NCBI RefSeq assembly: GCF_000812465.1
Contig: NZ_JWMA01000055.1
Location: forward strand, 1-64,000
Reading direction: 5' to 3'
DNA from: Cupriavidus sp. IDO
GTDB taxonomy: Bacteria; Pseudomonadota; Gammaproteobacteria; Burkholderiales; Burkholderiaceae
DNA: 64,000 nt
Both the position numbers and the translations under genes were made by a program. The notes beneath the pieces were generated by a model. The model made no database searches. It saw only the letters and a program-made list of their open reading frames with translations, and was not told where the DNA came from. Below, piece by piece: positions 9,401 through 19,310 of the stretch (the stretch's first letter is position 1; each line of letters begins with the position of its first letter).

Positions 9401-9702
9401 GGCTTCTTCCACAGCGGGAGCGTCTACGTGCCCAGTCAGTGCGCGCCGTTTTGGCCGCTGGCGAACGACTGGAAGCGCGCAAGGCAAGTCCTTCGGCCGT
9501 CGCCCTGTACCAGCGCGCACTCGACCTTCACCCGACAGCGGAAGCCGTATGCCGACGCCTGCTGGGATGCCTGCGGGCGGAAGGCAAGGCTGATGAAGCC
9601 AAAGCGTTCTTCATGGAATGGGAGCGCACACTAAAGATCGTCCATGGTGCCGCGCCATCTCCAACTCTGGCGGCAATGCTGGACTGGACGCGACAGGCGT
9701 AG
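6469..9702 (+). CDS. MalT-like STAND ATPase with C-terminal winged helix and BTAD (SARP-like) regulator
   Basis: 1077 residues. The N-terminal segment SKISRPQ...VPRPRLLEHL is the start of the MalT-type NTPase; the P-loop SLAGSGKT is at about residues 44-51 and a Walker B-like ALLVIDNYH near 129. A long TPR-like helical region follows (about 330-810). At about 828-920 is a winged helix of the OmpR/SARP kind (IDIRVLGAF, LWPDADGD, IHRLRKLLG), then a bacterial transcriptional activator domain (about 930-1070). MalT relatives normally end in a LuxR helix-turn-helix; here a SARP module replaces it. I start at ATG 6469 because the family begins there; ATG 6346 has a better ribosome binding site and would add 41 residues without homology that I know. 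The likely target is the divergent lipoprotein gene. The inducer is unknown. Confidence 0.85.
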   Translation: MTSTSASIYSKISRPQSGSIVPRPRLLEHLQQVYRKSPVVWVSSLAGSGKTKLAASYLDASALPAIWYEVDSGDSDPASFFHYLSLACTAHSLTASLPQFKPDHLFDLATFASRYFRALFSGFSGPALLVIDNYHAAEAESSFNLILREALCSVPDHIQVLVLSRSVPPPELARLQANQRLALLDWQQLRLTEEETGAILARHTAALAQPRDASHDHRLQTQSDLARKLHARSEGWVAAVVLLLDQIGRLGSDDLDRLDSRKVLFPYFAQEMFAAASPDLRHFLLCTAILPHFDLADARQISGDPEAGRFVDLTYRQQYFVDQFGAGANASYQYHALFREFLLTQLADAFSVEERHKLVIKASAMLEARGEITGAGELLAGTGLQQQLATLALRCAPELMQQGRYRTLSDLLVPLPSTMLTGDPWLLFWAGSCRIALDPAGARQYFDPALALFESQSDAVGCFLAWSSIVDCIYFESRDYRPLGHWLEVLDTLCARYPVFPEAQIEARVLASVLAALAFYAMDHPDRTVWTDQALAFIGTVDVQTQASLGFMLTVYHLWTGDLERARVVLQLMRAAVAAPETSDLLRTTILTTEAMGYWFFGDNDACIAVVEQTEALMHASGIYLWKHALLNHGLAAAISAGDYSVAESFRAKLTQDIHTGRPLDQAMHHFECGWLALQRGQLREAELKIEFGLNGFRALNFRYGVAFSLSTCAYVNHLLGHGAQADTLAAHAEALARQIDSHVALYQALMVRAAIALERGLSTSPWLAEALALGKRFGIMNFPGWHAGMMARLAAHALATGVEADYATALVRKRDLQAPAARLKNWPWEIDIRVLGAFSVYRSGNPLAQSGKGNRRTLDTLKAIIAYGAREVAIDHLAAALWPDADGDSAKGAFDVAIHRLRKLLGNADAIQVANGKVSLNTSLCGLDLWTFQADCQAVLELATMPEPDADTLLAAALEMLMAYKGDFLAGEAEQPWLLPQRERLRAQSVRAVLAAGERLEARKASPSAVALYQRALDLHPTAEAVCRRLLGCLRAEGKADEAKAFFMEWERTLKIVHGAAPSPTLAAMLDWTRQA

Positions 9703-9770
9703 GGCAGACCGATCTGGATGACGGTGCCTGCAGGCTAATCGAGGCGCTGCGGTATCGCCCGGACTCAGAA

Positions 9771-9807
9771 TAAAAAACCGCGCCGTCCCTGAGAGAGAAC
9801 GGCGCGG
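9771..9807 (-). terminator. Rho-independent terminator of aceA
   Basis: CCGCGCCGT (9778-9786) pairs with ACGGCGCGG (9799-9807); six T follow on the minus strand. Two further hairpins (about 9813-9837 and 9845-9869) lie between it and the aceA stop. Confidence 0.8.
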
Positions 9808-9883
9808 CGCCTAAAGAGAAGGCGTGATGGTCGCACGCCTTCGTTCCGCCGGATCAGGGACCCGGCGGAGGTGACCAGGAGAG

Positions 9884-11176
<1,293 letters not shown>

Positions 11177-11512
11177 GGTCACTCTCCTGAAAGCTTCGGC
11201 GGATGGCTGAGAATCTCTTGAACCACCTGTCCTGGGGCGCTCGCTGGTTGCAGCGTTCTTTGCGCCTCAAGTCATGTGTCTTATATAAGAGTGTAGGGAA
11301 CCATCCCGCGTCGCAACAAGCTCTGAATGGCGCTGACGCTTAGTTTTTTTACTCTTTATTTTCAATGCTTTGCAAGATTCATCTCACGATGCGGCAAGTA
11401 ATCTTCCATCATGAGAAATGGGCATGCTGCCGCGCAACCATGTATTTTTGCGCATCAAAAAGGCTTTCCGCATCGTGAAAAATGGAAATCCTGGCTATGG
11501 AAAGCAGGCTGG
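11177..11512. other. Intergenic leader of aceA with an 11-bp inverted repeat
   Basis: No gene is supported here. It contains a TATATAAG stretch (about 11281-11288) that could be the aceA -10 region without a good -35. It also contains a widely spaced perfect inverted repeat, TCACGATGCGG (11384-11394) and CCGCATCGTGA (11468-11478), which could be paired operators or the foot of an RNA stem. Confidence 0.4.
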
Positions 11513-12466
11513 CTAGCGAACGCGGGACCGCAGCAGCAGCGGTGTAGCTGGTGCGCCCTCCATGTGCTCGACAAACTCGCGCACCATCCCGGCAAAAAGC
11601 TGGGGGTCCGAGAGCGGCAGCCAGTGTTTTGCACGCACCGGCCGGCGCCACAACTGCGCGGTCCAGCGGTGAAGGTCTTCGGTGAGGAATGGCTTGACGT
11701 AGCGGTCCAGGGTCGGAACGATCACCTGCACTGGCGCATGCGCGTGACGCTCGCGCGGCGCGCGCAGCGTGGGAAGGAAGTTGGCGCGATAGAGTTTTAC
11801 ACCATGGCGGCCATCTTCTACCTGCGTGGGACTGTGCCCTGCCCTCACCCCTTCCGTGATTCGAAGATATAGCGGCCATGCGCGGCCCAGCCACAGGCGC
11901 CAGGTCAACTCCGGCAGCCAGGGCAAATGGAATGCGCCGATGTACCACGACGCGGCAAGCTGGCGCAGGGTGCGGCCCAGCGATGCCAGAGAGCGCTGCG
12001 CCCGCAGCTCGCGCAAACCCATTGCGGCATGGTCCAGGCAAGGACCGGAACAGGAAGTCAGCGATGCGATGCGTCCGCGCAGGCGCGCATCGGTCACGCA
12101 CTCCCAGCTCTGGATCGACCCCCAGTCGTGGCCGACGAGGTGGACCGGCCGTTCAGGCGAGACCGCGTCGATCACGGCGATAAAGTCGTCGGCCAGCCTT
12201 TGCAGCCGGTAGGCAGACACCGCGTCCGGAGCACTGGAGCGCCCTGCCCCGCGCACGTCATAGGCCACCACGTGGAATCGGTCCGACAGTCGCGCCGCGA
12301 CTTCATGCCAGACGTGGCTGTTGTCGGGATAGCCATGCACGAGCACGATGGTCGGCCGGCCGGGTGCAGGCGCTGCGCCCCATTCCGAGACGGCCAGGCG
12401 GACCTCGCCGGACTGAACGAAGCATGTACTGGCAGGGCCCGATGGCAAGGCGGCGTCCGAGGTCAT
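11513..12466 (-). CDS. Alpha/beta hydrolase, epoxide hydrolase/haloalkane dehalogenase-like
   Basis: 317 residues with an alpha/beta hydrolase fold. The oxyanion motif is HGYPDNSHVW (near residue 45) and the nucleophile elbow is GHDWGS (near 115), where Asp replaces Ser. An Asp nucleophile marks the epoxide hydrolase/dehalogenase branch rather than esterases. A lid region rich in Trp and Leu follows (about 165-215). The start is ATG 12466, with AAGGAT 8 bp upstream; TTG 12469 is the preceding codon. It stands alone on the minus strand between aceA and the GGCT-like gene, so its substrate is not indicated by context. Confidence 0.87.
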   Translation of the reverse strand: MTSDAALPSGPASTCFVQSGEVRLAVSEWGAAPAPGRPTIVLVHGYPDNSHVWHEVAARLSDRFHVVAYDVRGAGRSSAPDAVSAYRLQRLADDFIAVIDAVSPERPVHLVGHDWGSIQSWECVTDARLRGRIASLTSCSGPCLDHAAMGLRELRAQRSLASLGRTLRQLAASWYIGAFHLPWLPELTWRLWLGRAWPLYLRITEGVRAGHSPTQVEDGRHGVKLYRANFLPTLRAPRERHAHAPVQVIVPTLDRYVKPFLTEDLHRWTAQLWRRPVRAKHWLPLSDPQLFAGMVREFVEHMEGAPATPLLLRSRVR

Positions 12467-12576
12467 CAATCACATCCTTCGATGTCATGGTTGACCACGG
12501 ATGCTACGCGGAAGACGGCAGCACCGCGAATGCGGCGTTGCCGTTTGAAACATCGCCGGCAGCGGTACTTCGGGAG

Positions 12577-12993
12577 TCAGGCCGCCGCGGCGTCCCTCGC
12601 CCGGCGGTAGGCCACCCAGTCGCCGCCGTCGATGCGTGGCAGCGTCGCCACGGCAGCCTCGTCCACGGGATACAGCAGGCAGGTCACCGGCTTGCCGCCG
12701 TGGTTCACCGCTTGCTCTGTGCGGACGAACAGCGTGGCCTGACCCGGATAGACTTCCTCGATCTCGTCGAGCACGGGCACCAGCGCCTCGGGCACATCGT
12801 AGATGTCACCCACTACCTGGCCGGCGGCTGCATCGGGCACCAGCCCGGGGTAGGTGCCGAAGTCATACAGGCGCCCCGCCACCGTGCCGGTGCCGACCAG
12901 CGTGGGCGCGGCAATGCCGTGCTTGCGCGCGGCGGCGTTCAGGTCGTTGACCTCGCCGGCGCGCAGCGTGCCGTAGACAAACACCATCGGCAT
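12577..12993 (-). CDS. Gamma-glutamylcyclotransferase-like (AIG2/GGCT fold) protein
   Basis: 138 residues beginning MPMVFVYGTLRAGEVN, the YGTLR signature of the gamma-glutamylcyclotransferase fold that forms the substrate pocket. The catalytic acid is probably Glu79 or Glu80 in LDEIEEVYPG, the position expected for this family. These enzymes release 5-oxoproline from gamma-glutamyl amines or peptides, but many family members have unknown substrates. It starts 2 bp after the RraA-like gene stops, so the two are very likely co-translated. It is the last gene of the MFS-TPP-RraA-GGCT unit. Confidence 0.85.
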   Translation of the reverse strand: MPMVFVYGTLRAGEVNDLNAAARKHGIAAPTLVGTGTVAGRLYDFGTYPGLVPDAAAGQVVGDIYDVPEALVPVLDEIEEVYPGQATLFVRTEQAVNHGGKPVTCLLYPVDEAAVATLPRIDGGDWVAYRRARDAAAA

Positions 12994-12995
12994 GG

Positions 12996-13493
12996 TCAGG
13001 CTCCCAGCTTCTCGTCCGACACCAGCACGCCATCCGCGTCGACATAGATCCAGTTGCCGGGACGCACCACCGCACCGGGCATCTGCACGGTGACGTCGCG
13101 CTCGCCGGCCCCACGCTTCTGGCTCTTTTGCGGATGCACCGCCAGGGCGCGGATGCCGATGTCGCACACGTCCAGCTCGCCCGTGTCGCGCACGCAACCG
13201 TTCACCACGATCCCGACCCAGCCGTTCTTCTCCGCCAGCAGGCCAAGGTTGCCGCCCACCAGCGCGCAGCGCAGCGAGCCACCGCCTTCCACCACCAGCA
13301 CGCGGCCCTGTCCGGGCGATTCCACCGCCTCGCGCACGAGCGAGTTGTCTTCGAATACCTTCAGCGTGGCGGCCGGGCCGGCAAAGGCCTCCTGTTTGCC
13401 GAATGCGCGGAACACCGGCGCCAGCACGCGCAGCGTACCGTCGGCCAGGCGAGCTTCGTTGGCATCGCACAGATCAGTGGTGACAGGCTTCAT
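12996..13493 (-). CDS. RraA-family protein (RNase E inhibitor RraA or HMG/CHA aldolase-like)
   Basis: 165 residues, the usual RraA length. The block [19 protein letters not shown] and the following [11 protein letters not shown] are highly conserved. It carries the G-X20-R-D-X2-E pattern (Gly in GGNLG, then RDTGE) that lines the divalent-metal active site of 4-hydroxy-4-methyl-2-oxoglutarate aldolases and oxaloacetate decarboxylases, and it also resembles E. coli RraA, a regulator of RNase E. Sequence alone does not separate these roles. It lies in a tight unit with a TPP-dependent enzyme and a transporter, which favours a catabolic enzyme here, but this is inference. Confidence 0.85.
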   Translation of the reverse strand: MKPVTTDLCDANEARLADGTLRVLAPVFRAFGKQEAFAGPAATLKVFEDNSLVREAVESPGQGRVLVVEGGGSLRCALVGGNLGLLAEKNGWVGIVVNGCVRDTGELDVCDIGIRALAVHPQKSQKRGAGERDVTVQMPGAVVRPGNWIYVDADGVLVSDEKLGA

Positions 13494-13536
13494 CGATGAA
13501 CTCCAAAGAATGGAAACGGGAAATCGGTTCGGCGGC

Positions 13537-15243
13537 TCAGCCTTTGTGGCTGGCCAGCGCCTGGGCGCGGATGGCGCTGAGCGTGGTGCGCGGCGTGATC
13601 ACGTCGGGATCGACCTGGATCTCGATCAGCGTCGACACCGGCGCGGCCAGTGCATCGCGCAGGGCGGGCTCGAAGGCCTCGGTCGTGGTCACGGTCGCGC
13701 CCCTCGCTCCGTAGGCGCGGGCCAGCGCGGCAAAATCCGGGTTATGCAGCTCGGTGCCCGAAACATGGGCCGGGTACTCACGCTCCTGGTGCATGCGGAT
13801 GGTGCCGTACATGCCGTTGTTGACCACGATGAACACCACCGGTGCGCGGTACTGCATGGCGGTGGCCAGCTCCTGTCCGTTCATCAGGAAGCAGCCGTCG
13901 CCAGCGAGCGCCACCACCGTGCGTTCAGGGAAAGCAATCTTGGCGCCCACCGCTGCCGGCACGCCGTAGCCCATGGCGCCGCTGGTCGGTGCCAGCTGCC
14001 CGCGGCCGCCGCCGGAAAACGGGCGGTAGCGGAAATAGCGATGCAGCCAGCTTGCATAGTTGCCTGCGCCGTTGGTGACGACGGCATCGTCGGGCAGCAG
14101 CCGGTCCAGCGTGCGGATGACCTCGGCCATGTCGACGCCCTTCCCCGTGAACGGCGGCGGCGTGAGATAGCGCTCGTAGTCGGCATGCGCGGCGGTGGTC
14201 CAGTCCTTCCAGCGCGCGGATTCCGGCGCGGGCTCCAGCCCGGCCAGCCGCGCGGCGATGGCGGGCATCGACGCCTGCACCATCAGGTCGGCCTGGTAGA
14301 CGCTGCCCAGCTCTTCGGCGCCGGCATGGACATGGATCAGCTTCTGGGCCGGGCGCGGCGCGGCAATCAGCGAATAGCCACCGGTCGTCATCTCGCCCAG
14401 GCGCGGGCCGATGGCCAGCACCAGGTCCGCATTGCGGATACGCTCGGCAAGCGCCGGATTGATGCCGATGCCGACATCGCCCGCGTAGTTCGGATGCCGG
14501 TTGTCGAACAGGTCCTGGCCGCGGAAGGCGCAGCCCACCGGCAAGGCAAAGCGCTCGGCAAACTGCCGGAGCTGGCCACACGCCTCGGGCGTCCAGCCGC
14601 TGCCGCCCACGATCACGAACGGCCGCTCGGCGGCATTCAGCATCTCGGCCAGGCGCTGCATGTCGGCATCGCCTGGCCAACTCATCACGCGCTGCCAGGC
14701 GGCCAGCTGCGGCGTACTGACTTCCTGCGTGAGCATGTCTTCGGGCAGCGCCAGCACCACCGGCCCCGGGCGGCCGGACGTAGCAGTCTGGTAGGCGCGG
14801 GCGATGTACTCGGGAATGCGTTCGGCGCGATCGATCTGCGCCACCCATTTCGCCATCTGGCCGAACATGCGGCGGTAGTCGATTTCCTGGAAGGCCTCGC
14901 GGTCCATGAAGTCCGTACCGACCTGGCCGATGAAGAGGATCATCGGCGTTGAATCCTGGAAGGCGGTGTGCACGCCAATGCTGGCGTTGGTGGCGCCCGG
15001 CCCGCGCGTGCAGAACACCAGCCCCGGCCGGCCGGTCAGCTTGCCGTAGGCTTCAGCCATGACCGCCGCCCCGCCCTCCTGCCGGCAGATCACGAAGCGC
15101 ATCTGGTCGCGCCGCAGGTGAAAGCCGTCCAGCACCGCCAGGTAGCTTTCGCCCGGAACGCCGAAGGCCAGTTCGGCGCCGTGCGCCAGCAAGGCATCCA
15201 CCAGGATATGTCCGCCGAGCTGCGGGGTATCTGTCGAAGACAT
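13537..15243 (-). CDS. Thiamine diphosphate-dependent acetolactate synthase-like enzyme
   Basis: 568 residues with the three-domain layout of the acetolactate synthase/benzoylformate decarboxylase family. The catalytic Glu is in CRQEGGAA near residue 55, and the ThDP-binding motif [15 protein letters not shown] with its NN end is near residues 445-475. No small regulatory subunit (ilvN) is adjacent, so it is probably not the biosynthetic acetolactate synthase but a 2-oxoacid decarboxylase or carboligase of the 'IlvB-like' group. It lies 43 bp upstream of the RraA-like gene and 47 bp downstream of an MFS transporter gene, consistent with one operon for handling an organic acid. Confidence 0.88.
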   Translation of the reverse strand: MSSTDTPQLGGHILVDALLAHGAELAFGVPGESYLAVLDGFHLRRDQMRFVICRQEGGAAVMAEAYGKLTGRPGLVFCTRGPGATNASIGVHTAFQDSTPMILFIGQVGTDFMDREAFQEIDYRRMFGQMAKWVAQIDRAERIPEYIARAYQTATSGRPGPVVLALPEDMLTQEVSTPQLAAWQRVMSWPGDADMQRLAEMLNAAERPFVIVGGSGWTPEACGQLRQFAERFALPVGCAFRGQDLFDNRHPNYAGDVGIGINPALAERIRNADLVLAIGPRLGEMTTGGYSLIAAPRPAQKLIHVHAGAEELGSVYQADLMVQASMPAIAARLAGLEPAPESARWKDWTTAAHADYERYLTPPPFTGKGVDMAEVIRTLDRLLPDDAVVTNGAGNYASWLHRYFRYRPFSGGGRGQLAPTSGAMGYGVPAAVGAKIAFPERTVVALAGDGCFLMNGQELATAMQYRAPVVFIVVNNGMYGTIRMHQEREYPAHVSGTELHNPDFAALARAYGARGATVTTTEAFEPALRDALAAPVSTLIEIQVDPDVITPRTTLSAIRAQALASHKG

Positions 15244-15290
15244 CCTTGTTCCTCTTTAATGCGCTGCAAATGCCGAATTGAAGCCGCGCG

Positions 15291-16547
15291 TCAGACCGCC
15301 GCCGCCGCGCTGCGGCGCGAACGATTGCCGTTGCCGACCGTGACCGCGGTGAAGATGGAGGCTAGCTGGAAGGCGCCGATCATGAAGAACACCCAGTTGG
15401 GCAGGTGCGCATCCATCAGCGCGCCAAAGAACAGCGGCCCGCTGGCCAGGCCGATATCGAGCCCGGAATAGACCACGCCATAGACCCGGCCGGTCGCGCC
15501 GGCAGGCGCCGCGGCGCGCACCAGCAGGTCGCGCGACGGGCCGGCCGTGCCTGCGCCGAAGCCGATCACGCCCAGCAATACCGGCACCAGCAGGCCAGGC
15601 GCCACGTTCAGCCCGACCAGCACGGCCATCAGCCCCGACAGCGTGAAGCTCACTGCAATCAGGCGGTCGTGGTTGCTGGTGCGGCTGGCGGCAAACCCGC
15701 CGACGACCATGCCGCCGGCGCTGCACAGCATATAGATGGTGTACGAAGCCGTGGCGAGCGTGAACGGAATGCCGTAGAGCTGCGTCAGCGCGGTCGGGGC
15801 AAAGCTCTGGATGCCGGCCGCCGAGAACGTCGTCAGCAGGAAGAAGGCCCAGCAAACCCACACCTGCGGCAACCGCAGGAAGCCCAGCAGGCTGCCGCCC
15901 GCCGCCTTCGGAGCCTTGGCTGCCGGGCGGCCAACCGCGTCGCTCAGTTCGCGCGGGTCGAGCACGTGGCGCAGGACCAGCAGCACGGCGAGCACCGCAA
16001 ACGCGACCAGCGAGGCGGCTGCCAGCGCCACGCGCCAGCTTGCCAGGTTGGCGATCGTCACCAGGAAGACCGGCGCCGCGGCCCAGCCCAGGTTGCCCGA
16101 AATGCCATGCACGGAGAATGCGTGGCCGAGCCGCGGCTGCGAGACGTGCTTGTTGAGCAGCGTGAAATCGGCCGGATGGAATACTCCGTTGCCCAGGCCC
16201 GCCACGCCGGCGCCCAGCAGCAGCGCCGCATAGCCGGAACTGGCGGAAAGCAGCAATGCCGACGCCCCGAGGCAGGCCAGCCCGCCGAAGAGCACCGGCC
16301 GCGCGCCGAAGCGATCCACCACGAATCCCGAGGCCGTCTGCACGACGGCGGAGACCGCAAAGAACACAGTCATCAGCAGCCCGAGTTCGGCATAGCTCAG
16401 GCCAAACTCTGCCTTGATCCATGGGAACAGCGGCGCCAGCAACAGGTGATAGAAATGGGAAACACCGTGCGCCAGTCCGACCAGGCCGATCACCTGGGCG
16501 TCATGACGAAGGGGGTTGCGGCTGGGTTCGAGGGTGGCGGTGGACAT
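15291..16547 (-). CDS. MFS transporter
   Basis: 418 residues with about twelve hydrophobic segments and the family loop GFVVDRFGARPVLFGG after the second segment. The N-terminal region (HGVSHFYHLLLAPLFPWI) resembles the fosmidomycin-resistance (Fsr) branch of the major facilitator superfamily. It is first in the unit with the TPP enzyme, the RraA-like protein and the GGCT-like protein, and so may import or export the pathway substrate. The start is ATG 16547. Confidence 0.88.
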   Translation of the reverse strand: MSTATLEPSRNPLRHDAQVIGLVGLAHGVSHFYHLLLAPLFPWIKAEFGLSYAELGLLMTVFFAVSAVVQTASGFVVDRFGARPVLFGGLACLGASALLLSASSGYAALLLGAGVAGLGNGVFHPADFTLLNKHVSQPRLGHAFSVHGISGNLGWAAAPVFLVTIANLASWRVALAAASLVAFAVLAVLLVLRHVLDPRELSDAVGRPAAKAPKAAGGSLLGFLRLPQVWVCWAFFLLTTFSAAGIQSFAPTALTQLYGIPFTLATASYTIYMLCSAGGMVVGGFAASRTSNHDRLIAVSFTLSGLMAVLVGLNVAPGLLVPVLLGVIGFGAGTAGPSRDLLVRAAAPAGATGRVYGVVYSGLDIGLASGPLFFGALMDAHLPNWVFFMIGAFQLASIFTAVTVGNGNRSRRSAAAAV

Positions 16548-16714
16548 GACGCGTGCGGATTCGCGGGGATGGAGGGACGGACGACATCGCGCGCCGGCCG
16601 CTTGCGCGGGAGCGAGGGAAAGCGCGCACCGAAGCTCGCATCATAGAGGAAAACCGCGCCGCGCTGCAGCGGGGTGCCGTCCACGCCGCAATCTGTGCGA
16701 CATGGCGCCGGATG

Positions 16715-17533
16715 TCACATCTGCTTGAAAAGATGCGCGTACTGGCGCGCCACCGGCAGCGACTCGGGCCGGTCGCGCAGGCGCAGCGACAGCCGCCCCA
16801 GCGACTGGTTGACCGCGCTGGCCACGCAGGAGATGTTGACCACCGTGCCGCGATGGATCTGCCAGAACCGCTCCGGATCGAGCTGCTGGATCAGTTCGCG
16901 CAGGCTGGTGCGGATCAGCGCCTCGCCACTGGCCGAGACCACGTTGACGTACTTGTCGGTGGCCTCGAGGTAGATCACTTCGTCCACCGGGATGATGCGC
17001 ACTTCCTGCCCGACCAGCGCCTTGATAAAGCGCAGGTACTGGCCGCGCTGGCCCGGCGCGCCGCGTTCCGGCGTGGCGTTTTCCAGCGATTCGAGGCGGG
17101 TCAGCAGTTGCGCCAACCGGTCGTTGTCCAGTTGCGCCGCAGCCGGCTCGTCTTCCGCCATCACCGCCAGCCGGGCCTTCAGGCGGTTGACCGTGGCCTC
17201 CAGCCGCTCGTGCTGCACCGGCTTGAGCACATAGTCGACCGCTGCCCGCTCGAAGGCCTCCAGCGCAAACTGGTCGTAGGCGGTCACGAAAACCACCAGC
17301 GGCGGCGGATCGAACTCGATCAGCTCGCGCGCCACGTCCATGCCGCTCATGCCGGGCATGCGGATGTCGAGGAACGCCACGAGCGGCTGGTGCTCACGGG
17401 CGGCTTCCAGTGCCGCCACGCCGTCGTGCACCACCGAGACGATCTTTGACTCAGGCCAGAGGGCCGTCAGTTCGGTCTGCAGCACGCGGGCCAGGAGCAC
17501 TTCATCATCGGCGATCAGGATGGTCGGGGTCAT
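16715..17533 (-). CDS. LytTR-type response regulator
   Basis: 272 residues. The receiver domain spans residues 1-120 with acidic residues DDE near 9-11, the phospho-acceptor Asp56 in LDIRMPG and the conserved Lys in VLKPVQ. A LytTR DNA-binding domain covers about 165-270 (VDEVIYLEATDKYVNV, FWQIHRGTVVN). The start is ATG 17533; an in-frame TTG at 17605 would add 24 Pro-rich residues. It follows the sensor kinase gene by 83 bp and is its cognate partner. The pair resembles AlgR/AlgZ-like or LytR/LytS systems; the regulon is not evident. Confidence 0.93.
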   Translation of the reverse strand: MTPTILIADDEVLLARVLQTELTALWPESKIVSVVHDGVAALEAAREHQPLVAFLDIRMPGMSGMDVARELIEFDPPPLVVFVTAYDQFALEAFERAAVDYVLKPVQHERLEATVNRLKARLAVMAEDEPAAAQLDNDRLAQLLTRLESLENATPERGAPGQRGQYLRFIKALVGQEVRIIPVDEVIYLEATDKYVNVVSASGEALIRTSLRELIQQLDPERFWQIHRGTVVNISCVASAVNQSLGRLSLRLRDRPESLPVARQYAHLFKQM

Positions 17534-17616
17534 GGGAGACGAGTCGGGGGCCAGGTCTGGTGGGATGACGGGAAGTCCGGGCACGTCCGCTGGCGCGCCC
17601 GGCAACCATCAGGTAT

Positions 17617-18789
17617 TCAGGGGCGCTGCATGGCCGGGGTGGAGACCGCGGGCGTGCCGTGGTGTGCCGTGCCAGCGGGCGCAGTTGCCGGGGCCGGCGC
17701 TTCCGCCTGCCGCGTGACCGGCAGCGTCAGGCGCACCACCACGCCGCGCGGCGCATTTTCCTCCATCTGCATGGAGGCAGCGGCGCCGAAGATCCGCGCC
17801 AGCCGCTCGCGCACGTGGGTGATGCCAAGGCCGGAACCCTTGCCCGAGCCATGGCCGACGCCTACGCCGGTATCGGAAATGGTGACCTGCACGGCGTTGT
17901 CGCCAATGGCCCGCGCCGACAGCGTGATATGGCCGCCCCGCATACAGGGCTCGATGCCGTGCGTGACGGCATTTTCCACCAGCGGCTGGATCAGCATGGG
18001 CGGGATCTCCACGCCAGCCAGGGCGGGCGGCAGGTCGATCTCGAAGCCGAGGCGCGTGCCAAAGCGCATGCACTGGATCTCCAGGTAGCTGCGCAGCAGC
18101 TCGAACTCCTGCCGCAGCGTGCACTGCTCGGCGCGCGTATGGGCCAGCGACATGCGCAGGAAGCCGATCAGGCGCTGCAGCAGCTGGCGCGCCGCGCGCG
18201 GATCGGTGGCGATCAGGCCGTCCAGGTTGGCCAGCGAGTTGAACAGGAAGTGGGGTTCGATCTGGGCCTGCAGCGCCATCAGCTGCGCGCGCACGAGCTG
18301 CTTTTCGGCTTCTTCGCGCTGCAGGGCATCGAGAGCGGCCTGCCGCTCCAGGTAAGCCAGCTTCTCCCGCGACCAGTAGAAATAGATCATGCTGGCCGAC
18401 GCCAGCATGCCGACCACCAGGCACATGCGCAGCATGTCGCCGGTTTCGGCGGACAGCTTTGGCGGCAGGTTCAGCACCACGCGCGTGGCCCAACTGCCCA
18501 GCACCACACCCATCGGCACCGCTGCCACGGCCAGGCACAGGAACGGCCAGCGGCGCGGGCGGTCGTTCCACCAGATCAGCACGCGGGGGATATCGATCAG
18601 GATCCAGATCGACAGGCCGATCAGCTGGCTGTAGACGAAGTTGTGCCAGAACGTGCCGCCGGTCTGGAAGCCGTAGTTCAGGCTCACCGCGATCACGGTG
18701 TTCATGCAGAGCACGAACAGCAGGTCCCGGCCGAGGATCGACAGGCGGGAAGGAATGGCGGTTGAGAGACAGCGGTTCATGGCGTTCAT
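17617..18789 (-). CDS. LytS/AlgZ-like membrane sensor histidine kinase
   Basis: 390 residues. Four predicted membrane segments lie at about 21-40, 52-72, 84-104 and 119-139, then a coiled coil (141-175), then the His_kinase domain with phospho-acceptor His180 in IEPHFLFNSLANL, and an HATPase domain with N box VENAVTHG and G box DTGVGVGHGSGKGSGLG. There is no large periplasmic sensor domain. A Pro/Ala-rich tail ends the protein. The start is ATG 18789, with ATG 18780 possible. It is upstream of, and probably co-transcribed with, the LytTR response regulator. Confidence 0.92.
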   Translation of the reverse strand: MNAMNRCLSTAIPSRLSILGRDLLFVLCMNTVIAVSLNYGFQTGGTFWHNFVYSQLIGLSIWILIDIPRVLIWWNDRPRRWPFLCLAVAAVPMGVVLGSWATRVVLNLPPKLSAETGDMLRMCLVVGMLASASMIYFYWSREKLAYLERQAALDALQREEAEKQLVRAQLMALQAQIEPHFLFNSLANLDGLIATDPRAARQLLQRLIGFLRMSLAHTRAEQCTLRQEFELLRSYLEIQCMRFGTRLGFEIDLPPALAGVEIPPMLIQPLVENAVTHGIEPCMRGGHITLSARAIGDNAVQVTISDTGVGVGHGSGKGSGLGITHVRERLARIFGAAASMQMEENAPRGVVVRLTLPVTRQAEAPAPATAPAGTAHHGTPAVSTPAMQRP

Positions 18790-18861
18790 GTTAGCTTGGC
18801 CTGCGCCGGGTGCAATGGGGGTAAGTCGGAAGGCTCGCGCACGGGTGTGACGGCTCCGCCG

Positions 18862-19245
18862 TCAGCCACCCGGACCCGGTCCTTGTCCGCTACCCTGCAC
18901 ACGCCCGGTCAGCGCCGACCACCACTGGCCGGACAGCACATAGCGCGGAAAGGTGATCCATTGCTCGGCCAGGATGCGGCCAAGGATATCGGCCGGCCCG
19001 GCAAAGGGCTCGGGCGCCACGGCCTCGAGCCGGTGCCCGCGGCCCTGCAGCGCCATCGACATGCCCATGCAGACCAGCCCGAGCACGCCAGCGGGCAGGC
19101 TCAGGCGCAGCACACCATAGACACACAGCAGCGTGCCGGCCATGAACATCGGCACGGCCACGATATGCAGCAGCAGGTTGCGGGGATGCTGGTGATTGCG
19201 GCCATAGCCGCGCCACTGCCAGCGCAGCAGCGGTTCGTCGCGCAT
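18862..19245 (-). CDS. Small membrane protein, DUF962/Mpo1-like
   Basis: 127 residues. The N-terminal YGRNHQHPRNLLLHIVAVPMF has the H-x-x-x-N-x-x-x-H spacing of the DUF962 (yeast Mpo1, Fe-dependent fatty-acid alpha-dioxygenase) family; two or more hydrophobic segments follow. The C-terminus is a Gly/Pro-rich tail. The family link is from pattern recognition, so the enzymatic role is uncertain. The start is ATG 19245 with AAGGAG upstream. It lies between the two-component system and a tiny membrane protein. Confidence 0.65.
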   Translation of the reverse strand: MRDEPLLRWQWRGYGRNHQHPRNLLLHIVAVPMFMAGTLLCVYGVLRLSLPAGVLGLVCMGMSMALQGRGHRLEAVAPEPFAGPADILGRILAEQWITFPRYVLSGQWWSALTGRVQGSGQGPGPGG

Positions 19246-19310
19246 TGTTGTCTCCTTGGGCGGCTGGCCCGGCGGGCGCCGCAGAAGTATCGGTGCCGTG
19301 GGACCTGGGA

